Part shown: one piece after another, positions 23,859 to 37,900 of the stretch | Numbering within the stretch: the first letter of the stretch is position 1 | Layout of the letters: every line of letters begins with the position of its first letter | Assembly: GCF_904849725.1 (NCBI RefSeq) | Contig: NC_058524.1 | Span: 491,605,763 to 491,669,762 of the forward strand | Reading direction: 5' to 3' | Origin: Hordeum vulgare subsp. vulgare | Lineage: Eukaryota > Streptophyta > Magnoliopsida > Poales > Poaceae | DNA: 64,000 nucleotides | Notes under the pieces: generated by a model | Database searches by the model: none | What the model was told of the DNA's origin: nothing | The model's input: only the letters and a program-made list of their open reading frames with translations | Program-made: the position numbers and the translations under genes

Positions 23859-26800
23859 CGAGCTCCCCTGACACTCTCTAGAGTGTATTTTCCTTCCCTC
23901 GCAAGGCAATTCAACCTGATCAACCATGTCCGAAGCCCCTCCTCCTTGATTCCTTGTCGCCAGCAAACCAGGGCTCTTCGACGCTCCTCTCGAGCCCCAC
24001 CCGATCTGCGGTAGCCCCCGGAGGCTAGATGTGCCTCCCATTCATCTTGCCGTCACCGGAAACAACGTGGTGAGACCCTCTGCCGCCACCATAACAACGA
24101 GGGAGATAACAAGCGGCCCCCGCTTGTCATTATCACTCCCTTCCCTCTCTTAGTGATGGGTGGTGGCCCACCATCTTGTTCAAATGTGACAACCACACGC
24201 TCACCGTGTTGATTGTAGGCATACTTTACCTTTACACCTTCAACATGGCCATGCTGCACCGCGAGTGCATCTTGGCCGACCTAGCCGATCTATTTTGGCC
24301 CAGGGCACACAGTGCCATTTCTTCCTTTTATTTTTATGGTAATCTTGCACAATTTCTAGAAGACAAAATACAAGTCCAAATTCCATGATTCCAACTCGTA
24401 ATGTCTTCTAATATTCCCACCTATTTAATGATGTAACTTTTATGCATGTCTATCACACTATTCTATACTATCGAAATTCAAACTCATATTTGGACATTTC
24501 ATACCACATTCAATAATCAAACCCTCCTTGTTTTCCACTCCAACTCCAAAACCAAAACCTATAGTATTTTTAGTTATTAATCTAGAATTTCACAAAAATA
24601 GGTTGACATTTTTCTTAGTGCTTCATTATTTCCTGTTTTTGTTATGGCCTTATTTGTGCCCGTTACTTTGTAGCATTAGATCACATTATTGATGAAGGTG
24701 TTCGACGAGAAGATTTCGAAGACCTCGAAGACTTTGCTGAGCCATGCAAGGAACCCTTCGTCCATTTCGAAGAAACCATGTCTATGCATGTCATTATATC
24801 ACTTCTATTTTGGTGCATTGATAAGCAAGTTTATGACGCGGTGACAACCTTTCTTGGTTTGTCTCTGATGCATTTCTCATTGACACTTGCATTGTGCATA
24901 TCTCTATCCTTCGATGAGAGTTATGTGGGTGGGAACTAGATAGGATGATAGGTAGTTGCTACGCAAGTGGGACGCTGATATGCATTGGGATGGAAAAACA
25001 AATGTTTTACCAAAGACCATTTTGAAAACCCCATTGGGAGCCACTAATGCTTGTGGGAGACGTTGAGTTAGGTCACCACTTGATAAAGAAGTGGTGTAGT
25101 GAGTCAAGTGTGTGCTTGTTGTTATAAAAAGGATAGGTCTAAGTTGCGACTGTTACTCCAACCATACATGTACGACCACACTACTCCTTAGGGGATAGGG
25201 ATTTGTTGATGACTATGGTCGATGCTAGTAGAGAGCCCACATTACTATTGGCGAGTGAGCCGAGTCACTCTCTCGATACGGGGTTATGCCTGAACGGGCG
25301 ACTATGGCTGTTTTTGCACATCGGTCACACTGTTGTGTCCCCTCAGGGATGTGTGGCGCCCCCAACTTAATCATACGCTAATCATACACGCAAATGTGTA
25401 AGACCAAGATTAGGGACTCATGGGAAGATATCACAACACAACTCTAGACACAAATTAAAGTCATACATAACCTCGAATACAAACGAGCCTACGGAAGAAA
25501 CAATATTTGTGTCCATACATAAGTAAACAAGTTTTGCCTTAAGAAGGCTAGCACAAACATAATAATAGATCAAAAAGGCAAGGCCTCCTGCATGGGAGCC
25601 TCCTAACTACTCATGGTCGTCAGTGGCATCCACGTAGTAGTAGGCTCCATCGGGGTAGAAGTAGTCATTGGCGGGATCAGCCATCGCCTGGGCTCTGTCA
25701 TTTGGTCGTGTCAAGCGTATCAAGAGGAAAAGGGGGAGCAAAGAAATAGTGAGTACTTATCCAAAATATCGCAAGACTGACATCAAAACTAAGCGAAATA
25801 TGCACCAGTATCAAAGGAATGGGGTTGTATCTTTGGACTGACTACAGAAATGCTAGAATAGAGAGAAGGCCTAGTCCTATCAAAGACTAGCATCTTCAGT
25901 GTCTTCTATCAATAGAAGAGCGTAGATCAGCATAATTAGAATGTAGCAAGTTTATTAAGTAACGCCTAGAGATCCTTCCTCGACTCCCTATGAGAAAGCA
26001 ATCTAGGAGCCACATTCCCATTTAAGTCACACTTCTAGTTGTATTAGATTGGGATACAACTTTAAGCGTCTGTTACTGTGGACACGGCTATTCGAATAGA
26101 TATACTTCTCTGTAGGGGTGCACAAAGTTACCTAACATGCTCGATCAACTCTGGCCAGACACACTTGCTAGGGTAATGCACGGAATCGGCCGATCGACAT
26201 GTCGTAGTCCTACCTAGTTTCAACACAGGGGCCACACGCCAGTCTACATCCTAATCGCAAAGTGGTCATGGGCCAATCTGCCTTCACAATCCTGTGCGTT
26301 GCAAGGACGAACCGTGTCTGTCCTAACACCTCTTAATACAAGAATGATGCTTCCGCGGACCACCCGTGCCGGTGCCACTCACTGTGACGTTTGAAGAGCT
26401 TTCAGAAGAATGTACGACATAGAGTGCCAATACTTATTCCCACGTTGTGGTTAGTGCAAAACAAGGCAGAGGCCTTCTGAGATCCAATATCCAAACCCAT
26501 TTATATATTTTAACTATGGTGACCATCAATGATCCACGATAAGTGGTCCCGTTGCCCCGTCTCGAGGACTTGTGGCAAGAGCCCAGATTGCCTGGCCACG
26601 CCTCGTCACAATCACGCGAGCATCCACCTGCTCCACACATCCCATCATGTTTAAGTGGTAAAGTTGAAGTAATCGTGTGTCTATAACATCAAGGGAATCC
26701 GAGGTATCACCCTCGATGGATTCAACTCGATGTAACCGTCAAGGTGACTAGAGAGGAATCACCCTCGATGGTTCATGCTTCAGGGGTTCCATGACAGAGA

Positions 26801-27049
26801 CGTTAATGGAAGTGGTGAAGGAGGAATCACCCTTCGTAATCCACCTCCAGTTAACTACAATACAGAGTTAACATGAGGAGTATAATATGAGGTATCACCC
26901 TCGGTACTCGATAATAGCTCTCCAAGGTCGTACAACTGAGGGGTATGAGGTGATGTGATGGGTCATAGCTCGACGATCGGTTGATCTAGTCTTCGAGCCT
27001 CCGAGTCCTCAAGTCCTCGAGTCTTCGAAGATGAAGCAGGGGCAAGTGA
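23419..27049. repeat. Tandem duplication, copy B
   Basis: Second copy of 19789-23418. It contains a headless Copia LTR fragment, the Gypsy-like flank (23859-25346) and the first 1698 bp of the reverse LTR. Unlike copy A, it runs on seamlessly into the remaining reverse LTR after 27049, showing which junction is new. Confidence 0.93.
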
Positions 27050-28523
27050 GGCTAAAATGGGTCACCGAGGATCACTAATGAACTTATGCTAAGCATTTTA
27101 TATGGACTAGGTTACAACAAAAGTTTAACAAAAACAAGCTATGCATTAGAATAGGAGCTACCTATAATAGTAGCAAAATCTATTGCAAGCAAGAGGGAGA
27201 AAGAATGGGAAAAATAGGGGGGTTGCTTGCCTTGTTGCTCTATTGAAAAAGGCTGATCGTTAGTGGCGTAGTCATACCCGGCAGCAAGGTCAGTCTCGGT
27301 GTCTACGGGACATAACAGAGGGAAGAAGAAATAAATTAAAGTAGGCAGATGCAACATGATGCATGACATGGCAATACGCAGTGCTAGGGATGGGCTAACA
27401 TAGTACTACACGTCATAGACTGAGCGGGAAATATATGACAATATTTCCCGGGTCTTTGGCTTCTTCCTAACAAGTGATGCTAACACCAAAATGTCCATGT
27501 TCATCATGCTAGGAGCATGCGACAGATTAACGGAAAACGTAATCGGATTCGTGGGATTTTTCTAAGCAACTTTCACGTATAAAACTTTTTCATCCGAGCT
27601 ACAGATTATTTTATATGATTTTACAAAGTTTTTAAATCATTTTTTGAATTTATGTAATTTATGTAATTCAAAAATTAAAAGAATCTGCTAGGTGCATCTA
27701 GTCTAGTTGACCCATAGATGCAGCAGGGACTCACTAGTGGGTCGAGGGGGTCATAGTTGACCGGTCAAAGTTGACTGGTCAACGGGGGGTGGGGTCCCCT
27801 TGTCATTGTCTAATTTGACTAACTAACACATTAATTAAGATAATTGATTCATTTACTTATTAATTAACTAATTCATAATATTTATATATATTTATTTTCA
27901 AAACTCAATTTTTTAATTTAATTTTAAGGGGGGGTGGGCCCCGTCGGGCAGTGGCCCACCTCGCATAGGCTTAGCCGACCACTCATTGTGGCCGTGCATG
28001 CACCCGCGCACATAGCCGCGGTTGAGGCCATGTTTCCAGCCTCACCGACAGTGGTTGTTGGCAGAGATCGAGCGAGGGGCAGTGTCAAACGATGGCTACG
28101 GAGGCCAGCCACGCTGAGGCGCTTGTGAGCCGACAATGGTGCGCGATAGCATCATGAGGTTGCGAGTGACCGTGTGCGCGAGCAAAAGCTATGGAGGGCG
28201 CGGGCGGCTCGTGGTGGCTAGCATCAGCAGGCCCATGGGGGCGCTTAGGGGCACGACCAGGGTTCGCCAAGCGCAGCTAGGCGCATGCAGGGCGCGCGGC
28301 GAGCGCGGTAAGACAGGCGAGCGACGGCTCAAGGACATGGGGGCGTTGGCACGTTGGGAGAGGGGACGGATGTCGATTGCTTACGGGTGGTACAGGGAGG
28401 CTAGGGAAGTGAGGTTTGAGGGTGACAGCGACGTAGGGCTCGGCCCCGGGTGACAAAGGGGAAGGAGAGACCGGGGTAGGGCCAGGGTTCTCGCTGAGGG
28501 GGGGGGAGTTTATAGGGGAGGGC

Positions 28524-30094
28524 TGATACGTCTCCAACGTATCTATAATTTTTGATTGTTCCATCCTATTATATTATCTATTTTGGATGTTTTTTATATG
28601 CATTTATATGCTATTTTATAATATTTTTGGGACTAACCTATTAATCTAGAGCCTAGTGCTAGTTTCTGTTTTTTCCTTGCTTTTGAGTATTACAGATAAG
28701 GAATAATAAACGGAGTCCAAACGGAATAAAACCTCCAAAATAATTTTTCTTGGACGAGAAGAAACGTGCCTCACCTGGAGAGCGGGGCAGGAGACCTGCC
28801 GGGAGACGACAAGCCTGCAGGGCGCGCCCCCTAGCTTGTGGCCCCGATGCAGGCCTTCTAACCCTAATCCTCCTGCTATAAATTCCCAAATATTCCCCCA
28901 ATATCAAAAGAGCAACAAAAAATATTTTTCCACCGCCAGGAGCCTCTATTCCTGTGAGATCCAATATGGGAACCTTTTCCGGTTATCTGTCGGAGGGGGA
29001 ATCGATCACGAAGGGCATCTACATCAACTCCGTTGCCCCTCTAATGATGCGTGAGTACTTCACCACAAACCTACGGGTCCATAGCTAGTAGCCAGATGGC
29101 TTCTCCTCTCTCTTTATTCTTCAATACCATTTCTTTATGATCTTTAGAGATATCTATCCGATGTAATACTCTTTTGCGATGTGTTTGTCGAGATCCGATG
29201 AATTATTGGTTTATGTACAGATTATCTATGAATATTATTTGAGTCTTTTCTGAACTCTTATAAGCATGATTTCATATCTTTGCAAATATTTTCGAGATAT
29301 TGGTTTGGTTTGGCTAACTGGATTTGTAATTCTTGCAATTGGAGAAGTGCTTAGTTTTGGGTTCAATCTTGCGGTGTCCTCACCCATTGAAAAATTAGGG
29401 GTAGCGAGGCACATATTCCATTATTGCCATCAAGGATAAAAACATGGGGTTTTCGTCATATTGTTTGAGTTTATCCCTCTACATCATGTCATCTTACCTA
29501 ATGTGTCACTCTGTTCTGCATGAACTTAATACTCTAGATGCAGGCAGGATACGGTCGATGTGTGGAGTAATAGTAGTAGATGCAGAAACGTTTCGGTCTA
29601 CTTGACATAGACGTGATGCCTATATGCATACTCATTGCCTTGGATATCTTCATAATTATTCACTTTTCTATCAATTGCTCGACAGTAATTTTTTTACCCA
29701 CCATATTATTTTCCTTCATGAGAGAAGCCCCTAGTGAAACCTATGGCCCCCGGGTCTATTTTCCATATTATACTTTCAGATCTATAAATCAAAAATACAA
29801 AAATATATTTATGCCATTTATTTACTTTTGTTTTACTTTTTGTTCTTGCAATCTTTTATATCTATCTCTATAAGATCTCATCCTTGCAAATAACAGTGAA
29901 GGGATTGACAACCCCTTTTTAGCATTGGGTGCAAGTGTTTGACTGTTTGTGTGGGAGCGAAGATTGGGGCCTTGCTTGTTCCTCCTTCTGGATTGATACC
30001 TTGGTTCTCAACAAACTAAGGTAAATACTTATCTACTTTGCTGCATCACCCTTTCATTTTCAAGGGAAAACCAATGCAAGCTCAAGAAGTAGCA
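28524..30094 (+). repeat. 5' LTR of the Sabrina-like element
   Basis: Starts TGATACGTCTCCAACG and ends AAGTAGCA. Matches 33707-34919 and 49237-49590 in order. No gene inside. Confidence 0.9.
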
Positions 30095-30100
30095 AGAAGG

Positions 30101-30121
30101 ATTTCACGCACCGTTGCAGGG
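30101..30121 (+). other. Degenerate primer binding site of the Sabrina-like element
   Basis: ATTTCACGCACCGTTGCAGGG stands where relatives have TTTCTGGCGCCGTTGCCGGGG, complementary to tRNA-Asp. Several bases of the priming match are lost. Confidence 0.65.
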
Positions 30122-30330
30122 GAGGATACATAGCAAGATCAAGCCTACCAAGTACCCATCACAAACTCATCTCTTGCATTTACTTTATTTAACATTTGCC
30201 TCTCATTTTCGTCTACCCCACTTCTAAACCAATTTTTAGAAAATGACAAAAAGATCTTCCTTTTTATTCTCCCTTCTTTCGTTCATCTTTTCGTTTGCTT
30301 GCTCGTGTGCTAGGTCTATTCGTCGCCACT

Positions 30331-31077
30331 ATGTCCGAATCTGGGGAGGTTTACATTGAAAAGGATAGTAATAATCTTGAAGAGAATAACTCTCATAGAG
30401 AACCTACTATCATGCATAGAAAACAAATCCGCATAGGTAGCGGCAATATTGTTGCAAAAGGTGTTATTCAAGATTTCTTAACTTGTGCTGGTACGCCACC
30501 TACTTTAGGAGGGTCTATCCTCAATAAAACTAATTTCCTTGCGGACGCCATAGCACTACTTGCTCCCGTTAATCATGCCGCCACTATATTTCTAGCCCAT
30601 GATTTTAGATTCATTATGAAAGAAGCTAGTGAAAATTTTGCTCGTTATAAAATTAATGGTGGATGTCCCCCCATTGAGGAGATCTTTTTTAATCAATAAG
30701 AAATAATGAGATTGGAGTCTCCAGATTATGTCACTTGTAACAAAAATTTGAGAAAAAGGGTTCCTATTGAGGTTTTGGTTGATAAGATTTCTGAACTCAA
30801 TGTTAATTTTGCTATACAAAATAACGGATTATAGTTCATACTAAGAGATAGACTTATGACTTGCCATCATAGGAAAGCCTACAATGATGAATTGATTATA
30901 CACTATAGAGGGCCGAAGGAGGAACCTATTCCTCCCGCACTTCATCTTAAGGATCCTTATCCTATTAAATTTAGCCCTTTTGATTACTTTTGCTTGCCTC
31001 AAAGGAAACTTGCTGCTGAAATAAAGGAGTATGAGATGAGGATTGATGATCTCCCTTACTATTATGACAATACCTAG
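30331..31077 (+). pseudogene. Sabrina-like internal ORF of unknown function, two stops
   Basis: A single frame of about 248 codons runs from the ATG at 30331 (MSESGEVYIEKD) to TAG at 31075. In-frame stops are TAA at 30697-30699 and TAG at 30832-30834. There is no frameshift, so the protein was conserved until recently. No zinc knuckle, DTG or polymerase motif is present. It is acidic at the N-terminus, with conserved-looking blocks such as RIGSGNIVAKG and DPYPIKFSPFDYF. By position it could be a Gag-like product, but I do not recognise a domain. Confidence 0.6.
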
Positions 31078-33690
31078 ATCTATTCCGTTATGCCTAGCCA
31101 GGGGCGTTAAACAATAGCGCTTGTTGGGAGGCAACCCAATTTTATTTTTGTGCTTTTTTTGGTTCTGTTTTTGAGTGATGCACACATTATTAGCTCTTTA
31201 ATAATTGTATTTTCTTGTTTTAATTAGTGTTTGAGCCAAGTAAGACCTTTGGGATGGTCTACGGTGTTTGCAAGTTGATTTTGCTGAAAACAAAAACTTT
31301 CGCTCCCTGTCCTAGAATTTTGTAAATTCACTCGAACATGCTTTTGGTCTAAACGTTTTACACAATATTGATATACAAATATCCCTGATTTTCCTAATTG
31401 TTTTATAATATTTGGAGTTACATAAGTATTTGAAGTTTATTGATTGCTATAGACTGTTCTTTTTTTGACAATTTTTGTTTTCTTTGTGTTGTTTGCTTAT
31501 TTTGATGAATCCATGGGTTGTATTGGAGGTATGAACCATTGAGAAGTTGGAATACAGTCAATATTGCACCAATATAAGTAAAGAATGAGTTCACAACAAT
31601 ACCTAAAGTGGTGATTTGTTTTTCTCATACTAACGGATCTCGTGAGTTTTCTGTTGAGTTTTGTGTTGTGAAGTTTTCAAGTTTTGGGTAAAGATTTCAT
31701 GGACTATGGAATAAGGAGTGGCAAGAGCCTAAGAATGGGGATGCCAAAGGCACCCCAAACCATATTCAAGTATACCTAAGAGCCTAAGCTTGGGGATACC
31801 CCGGAAGGCATTCCCTCTTTCGTCTGCAATCCATCGGCAAATTTACTTGAGGCTATATTTTTATTCACCACATGATATGTGTTTTGCTTGGAGCGTATTG
31901 TATGATATGAGTATTTAATTTTTATTTTGCCACAATCATCCTTGATAGACACATGCTGAATTGTGATTTTATTAGAATACTCTATATGCTTCACATATAT
32001 CTTTTTAGCTAGGCAATGTTCCTCTAGTGCTTCACTTATATCTTTTAGAGCACGGTGGTGTTTTATTTTACAGAAATCATTAAACTCTCGTACCTCACTT
32101 ATATTATTTTTAGAGTCTTTAAATAGCATGGTAATTGGTTCAAGTTATGAATTTAGTCCTAATATAATGAGCATCCAAGAGGGATATAATAAAAACTTTC
32201 ATATTAAGTGCATTGAATATAATGACAAGTTTGATTCCATGCATATAGTTTTGAGATATGAAGATGGTAATATGAGAGTCATGCTAGTAAGAAATTGTGT
32301 ATTGGAATGAATAATTGTGTTGAAGTTTGTGATTCTCGTAGCATGCACGTATGGTGAACCGTTATGTGATGAAGTCGGAGCATGATTTATGTAATGATTG
32401 TCAACCTTTGTGTGGAGGTCGGGATCGCGCGATGGTTAACTCCTACGACGCTTCCTCTAGGAGCATGCGTCTAATACTTTGCTTCAATAACTAATAGGAT
32501 TTTGCAATAAGTATGTGAGTTCTTTATGACTAATGCTGAGTTCATGGATTATACGCACTCTCAACCTTCCATAGCCTCTCTAGTACCGTGCAACTTTCAC
32601 CGGTACATTAAACCCACCTTCCTCAAAACAACCACCCTATACTTTCATCAAAACAGCCACCATATCTACCTATTATGGCATTTTCATAGCCATTCCGAGA
32701 TATATTGCCATGCAACACCACCGTTCCATTTTTTTGTGACATGCACCATATTACTTATAGAGTCATATTTTGTTCTAGATATCGAGTTGTAATCTTTGAG
32801 TTGTAAGTAAATAAAAGTGTGATGATTTGCATTATTAGAGCATTGTCCAATGTGAGAAAAGTATGATGGAAGCTATGATTCCCTCACAAGATGGATGAGT
32901 CTCCGGACTTTACAGAAAATAAAAGAGGCCAGTGTAGCCCATATAAAGAAATAAAAGAGGGCAAAGATGCCCACCAAAAAATGAGAGAAAGAGACAGGGG
33001 ACAATGCTACTATCTTTTTCCACACTTGTGCTTCAAAGTAGCACCATGTTCTTCATAGAGAGTCTCCTATTTTGTCACTCTCATATAACTAGTGGAATTT
33101 TTCATCTTATGCACAACCACTTACTTTTCTTTTTGAGCTTTCATACACTTATAACTCTAGTGCATTTGTTGCATGGGAATTCCTACTCACTCACATTGAT
33201 ACCTATTGATGGTCATCTCCATAGCTCGTTGATATGCCTAGTTGATGAGAGCCTATCTACTCCTTTTTTCTCTTGCAACCTCCACCATATTCTATTCCAC
33301 TTATAGTGCTATATCCATGGCTCACGCTCATGTATTGCGTGAGAGTTGAAAAGGTTTGAGAACATAAAAAGTGTGAAACAATTGCTTGACATTCATCGGG
33401 GTGGTGCATGATTTAGATACTTTGTGTGGGAAAAATGGAGCATAGCCAGACCATATGATTTTGTAGGGATCACTTTCTAAGGCCATGTTATTTCAAAAGG
33501 ACACAATTGCCTCTCTAGTATGCTTGAAATGTAATTGTTTTTATGTCAATATTAGACTTTTGTTTTGAATTTTATGGATCTGAATATTCATCCCCACAAT
33601 AAAGAATATTACATGGATAAATATGTTAGGTAGCATTCCACATCAAAAATTCTGTTTTTATCATTTACCTACTCGAGGACGAGTAGGAAT
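31078..33690 (+). other. Non-coding internal region of the Sabrina-like element
   Basis: 2.6 kb of AT-rich sequence with no supported frame. It begins with the GCCAGGGGCGTTAAACAATAG stretch I associate with this family and ends in a tract beside the 3' LTR. The region is about the length where pol would have been lost. Confidence 0.6.
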
Positions 33691-33706
33691 TAAGCTTGGG
33701 GATGCT
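33691..33706 (+). other. Purine-rich tract before the Sabrina-like 3' LTR
   Basis: TAAGCTTGGGGATGCT directly precedes the LTR start at 33707, the expected place for the polypurine tract. Confidence 0.5.
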
Positions 33707-34919
33707 TGATACGTCTCCAACATATCTATAATTTTTGATTGTTCCATGCTATTATATTATCTGTTTTGGATGTTTTATATGCATCAATATGCTATTTGAT
33801 ATTATTTTTGGGATTAACCTATTAATCTAGAGATTAGTGCGAGTTTCCATTTTTTCCTTCTTTTTGAGTATTGCACATAAGGAATATTAAATGGAGTCTA
33901 GACGGAATAAAATCTCCGAAATGCTTTTTCTTGGACCAGAAGAAACCTACGACACATGGAGAGGGGCGGGAGACCTGCCGGGAGACGACAAGCCTGTAGG
34001 GCAAGCCCCTGTCTTGTGGCCCCCCTACAGACCTCCTAACCCTAATACTCCTCCCATAAATTCACAAATATTCCCTCAATACCAAAAGAGCAACAAAAAA
34101 TACTTTTCTACCACTGGGAGCCTCTATTCCCGTGAGATCCAATCTAGGAGCCTTTTCCGGTAATCTACCAGAGGGGGAATCGATCATGGAGGGCATCTAC
34201 ATCAATTCCATTACCCCTCCGATGATGCGTGAGTAGCTCACCACAGACCTACGGGTCCATAGCTAGTAGCTAGATGGATTCTTCTCTGTCTTTGTTCTTC
34301 AATACCATGTTCTTAATGATGTTCGTGGAGATCTATCTGATGTAATACACTTTTGCGGTGTGTTTGTCGAGGTCCGATGAATTGTGGGTTTATGTTAGGA
34401 TTATCTATGAATATTATTTGAGTCTTTTCTGAATTATTATATACATTATTTCATATGTTTGCAAGTCTATTTGAGTTATTGGTTTGGTTTGGCCAACTAG
34501 ATTGGTAATTCTTGCAATTGGAGAAGTGCTTAATTTTGGGTTCAATCTTGCGGTGTCCTCACCTAATGACAAAGTAGGGGTAGCGAGGCATGTATTGCAT
34601 TGTTGCCATCAAGCATAAAAAGATGGGGTTTTCATCATATTGCTTCAGTTTATCCCTCTACATCATGTCATCTTACCTAATGCGTTACTCTGTTCTTCAT
34701 GAACTTAACACTCTAGATGTAGGCAGGAGTCAGTTGATGTGTGGAGTATTAGTAGTAGATGCAGAATCGTTTCGGTCTACTTCACATGGACGTGATGCCT
34801 ATATGCATAATCATTTCCTTGGATATCTTCATATTTATTTGCTTTTCTATCAATTGCTCGACAATAATTTGTCTACCCACCGTATTGTTTCCTTCATGAG
34901 AGCAGCCTCTAGTGAAACC
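33707..34919 (+). repeat. 3' LTR of the Sabrina-like element, first part
   Basis: Matches 28524-29736. Interrupted after AAACC by the Tekay element and continued at 49237. Confidence 0.9.
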
Positions 34920-37900
34920 TGTCACATCCCTAACCCTTAAGCAAGATAGCATTGTGCACATGTCTTCTTTGCATTTGCATCTAAGAAGTTTCAACAAAAA
35001 CAACAAAGTGGCAAAGGAAAAACTCAAAACCCTAGCCACCATTTTAATTAAAGGAAATCTCAAACTAGTTCAAAATCAATGAACCCAAAATGGCCTCAAG
35101 AAATGTTCAAACTTTCTGATAAATCATGAAAGTAAATGAGCATTGGAGAAAACTATTTTCTTGACACTTTAAGCATTTTAAATAAATGCAAAAGCCACTG
35201 GTTTCAAACTTTAAAATTTGAAATCAGAATCTATAAATTTCCAAAAATGTTGAAAACCTTGGAAATGAGTGGGGATATTATAACAAATTTTTCAGGAGGT
35301 CTAAAATAGTTTTTACTTTTTGTTTTGGAGCTGAATTAATTAGCAAAACAATAATTAGCAAAACAGAAAAACAAAAACAGAAAAAAAAAGGAAAAACCTT
35401 ACCTGTCACCTAAGCCTGGCCCGGCCCATCTCCCCGCTCGTCCCCTCCCTCGCGCCAGTAGGCAGCAGGAGGTGGTCGCCGCCTCCTCCGGCGCAGCCAC
35501 GCACCTGCGTGCCTGCCTGGCCGCCGCCTCGCGCTGGCGACAACGGGGATAAGCTCCCGAGAGCCTCCCCTATCCATTCCCCGCCTCGGTTCTCTCCCTC
35601 CTCCCGGATCTCCTCCTTCTCCTTGCTACCGCCATTAGAGCCGAGCTCGAGCTCGAGCTGCCCGTGCCCCTAGCCATAGGTTTCCCTCCCAGAGCACGCC
35701 ATTAGCTCCGCATCGTCGCCCTGGTCATCTCTGCAGAAGCCGAAGCTTCCTCGAGCCCTGCAACACCCGCAACGCCGTCGTCTTCCACCTCCGGCCGCCG
35801 GACCTCTCCCGTTGATTCGTCGCCCCCAGGCCTGCCCCGGTCCGTCCAAGCTCTGCTCTGCACTCCCCGTGAGCATGCGGTCGTTTCCCTCTAAGTTTTC
35901 CCCGTCGATCCCCTCCTCTAGCTCTAGTTTCACCGGAGCCCGACGAGGACCGCCGCTGCCGCTCGTCGCCGGTAGCCCTCCGATGATCAGCCCGTCCTTC
36001 CGAGGGCACCAGCAGCTCCAGGACGACGCGTAGATGCCGTAGCAGCTAAGAACCGAGCGTAGATCCCCCTGATTCGAAGACCCCAATGACGCCCGAGCCT
36101 TGGCCGCCGCCAAGCTCGTCGCCGGCGTCATCTCCGGCCAGATCAGCCCCGGCTAGGCGCAGAAATGAAGCTGCGGGAGACGTGCCGTTCCTCTGGTGCT
36201 CTCCGCGCAGCATTTGGCCCCCTGTGCGCCGTTTCCGAGCCCCTCCGCCGTGCTGGTGGTCGCCGGAGGCTCCCCGCCGGCGAGGACGACCTCGCCGCCG
36301 GTGGATGTCGACGTGGCAAGCTAACCCAGCCGATTAGTAACCTAATCACTCGCTGATAAGTGGGCCCAAGGCCAAGTCAAACCTCAGTTAGGGCTGGTCA
36401 GCGCGGGATTAGTCCCAGAGAGGCTGACCAGTGGGCCCCCCCTGTCAGGTTTGACCTGAACAGGTCGGCTGACCTGCTGACGTCAGCCTGATGCAATAAA
36501 TAGAATTTCCAGTATAAAACTAATTCAGGAAATTGCTAAAATTTGTAAAAATCATAGAAATTAATCTGTAACTCCAATGTAAATAATTTATATATGAAAA
36601 AGTATCAGAAAAATTCTAGGATTCTGATTATGCTATTTTCAACCATGTTTGAAAAAGTTACAGAACCCTAAATTGTGAAATAAGGAATAATTCAATTCTT
36701 TCAATCACTTTATAAATGGAATTTGTAAAAATATTGAAATTTCATTATATGTGCAATGATCACACACTTCCCTAATTACAAATCAGTATCATAACATGAC
36801 ATTTCATGCATGTTAACATCAAGTTGAACCGAGCATCAGGTTGAATCAATTAAACCGGTATCCGAGAATACCTGTTTGAATTGCTATTCGAATGTGATTC
36901 AAGTCAACTCTAAACCTATTACATGTTGAAAATAATAACTTATCACCTTGCATTCTCATGCCATGCTCATGCATCATTTTGAGTGCATATGTTTGTTATT
37001 GAATGTTGCCATTCATTTCGGTAGGCTCCGCACCCCCGGATTCCACCGAATATCCATCTGACGGATATCGTTCCTCCTCTGAGCATCAAGGCAAGCAACC
37101 ATTTTGATCATCCCGATAAGTCCTATGTTCTTGCTCCTACACCTATTCATTGCATTAGGATCAAATGCTTCAACTGCTTTTGCCACGATAGTTGGACCCA
37201 CTTCCTTTGCATGACTTAACCTTGTCACAGTAAATAGCCGAACCTTGCAACCTAGCATACCTGGTAGTTGCTTGAGCTATGATGTGCCTTATCCTGCTAT
37301 GCATGCTATGCTTAGAGTTGTGTATGGCCTGTCATCTGGGAGATGAACAGAAATGTGGAATGTGTTCGGTGAGCAAAGGTTGTGTCATGAACTTGATTTG
37401 GTAAAGGTACCGGTGAAAGGCTGTGTAGGAGTACATGGCGGGTTGTTTCATTGGAACCGTCCTTAGGAACTGAGTTCCGTGTATGTAATCCTAGACTAGA
37501 TACTACCACATGCTGGGCCCTGAAATATGACCCCGCTCGGCCTATTAATCGCGTAGTACTCGGTCCAGGAGTTGCAAGTAGTTTCTGGTGTTTACAGTAA
37601 TGCTGGAGGCCGTGCATGGTGCTGACCTGAGAGGTGGACCGTGATGCAGTAGGCAGTGGCACGGTGTACCAAGTGGCACCCGGATGGTGGGCTTGGGAAC
37701 CCTGCGCACATCGTTTGAGGCCGTGGCGGAAACCTCGGCCGGACTTCCGTACGGGTTACTCTCAGATAGGCGATAAACCTGGACTAGGTACTAGTGTGGT
37801 TAACGGTCGTGGCCGACTCCCTCGCTGGGCTTCCGCTTGAAGGTTGCCGAGGTGCATGACGTGCACATGGCGATAAGTGGCGAGAGCGTGTGTGACGAAG

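Noticed and set aside
27924..28564. Frames on both strands in the GC-rich part of the reverse LTR
   Set aside because: Overlapping, low-complexity, within an LTR, and not supported by any motif.
32526..33306. His/Leu/Phe-rich frames in the Sabrina-like internal region
   Set aside because: AT-rich, hydrophobic, no domain and no equivalent in related elements that I know of.
35670..36356. Several overlapping long frames on both strands in the GC-rich block, repeated at 45517-46567
   Set aside because: They lie inside the two Tekay LTRs, overlap in all frames, are Pro/Arg/Ser-rich, and differ between the LTR copies by frameshifting indels. High GC explains the lack of stops.
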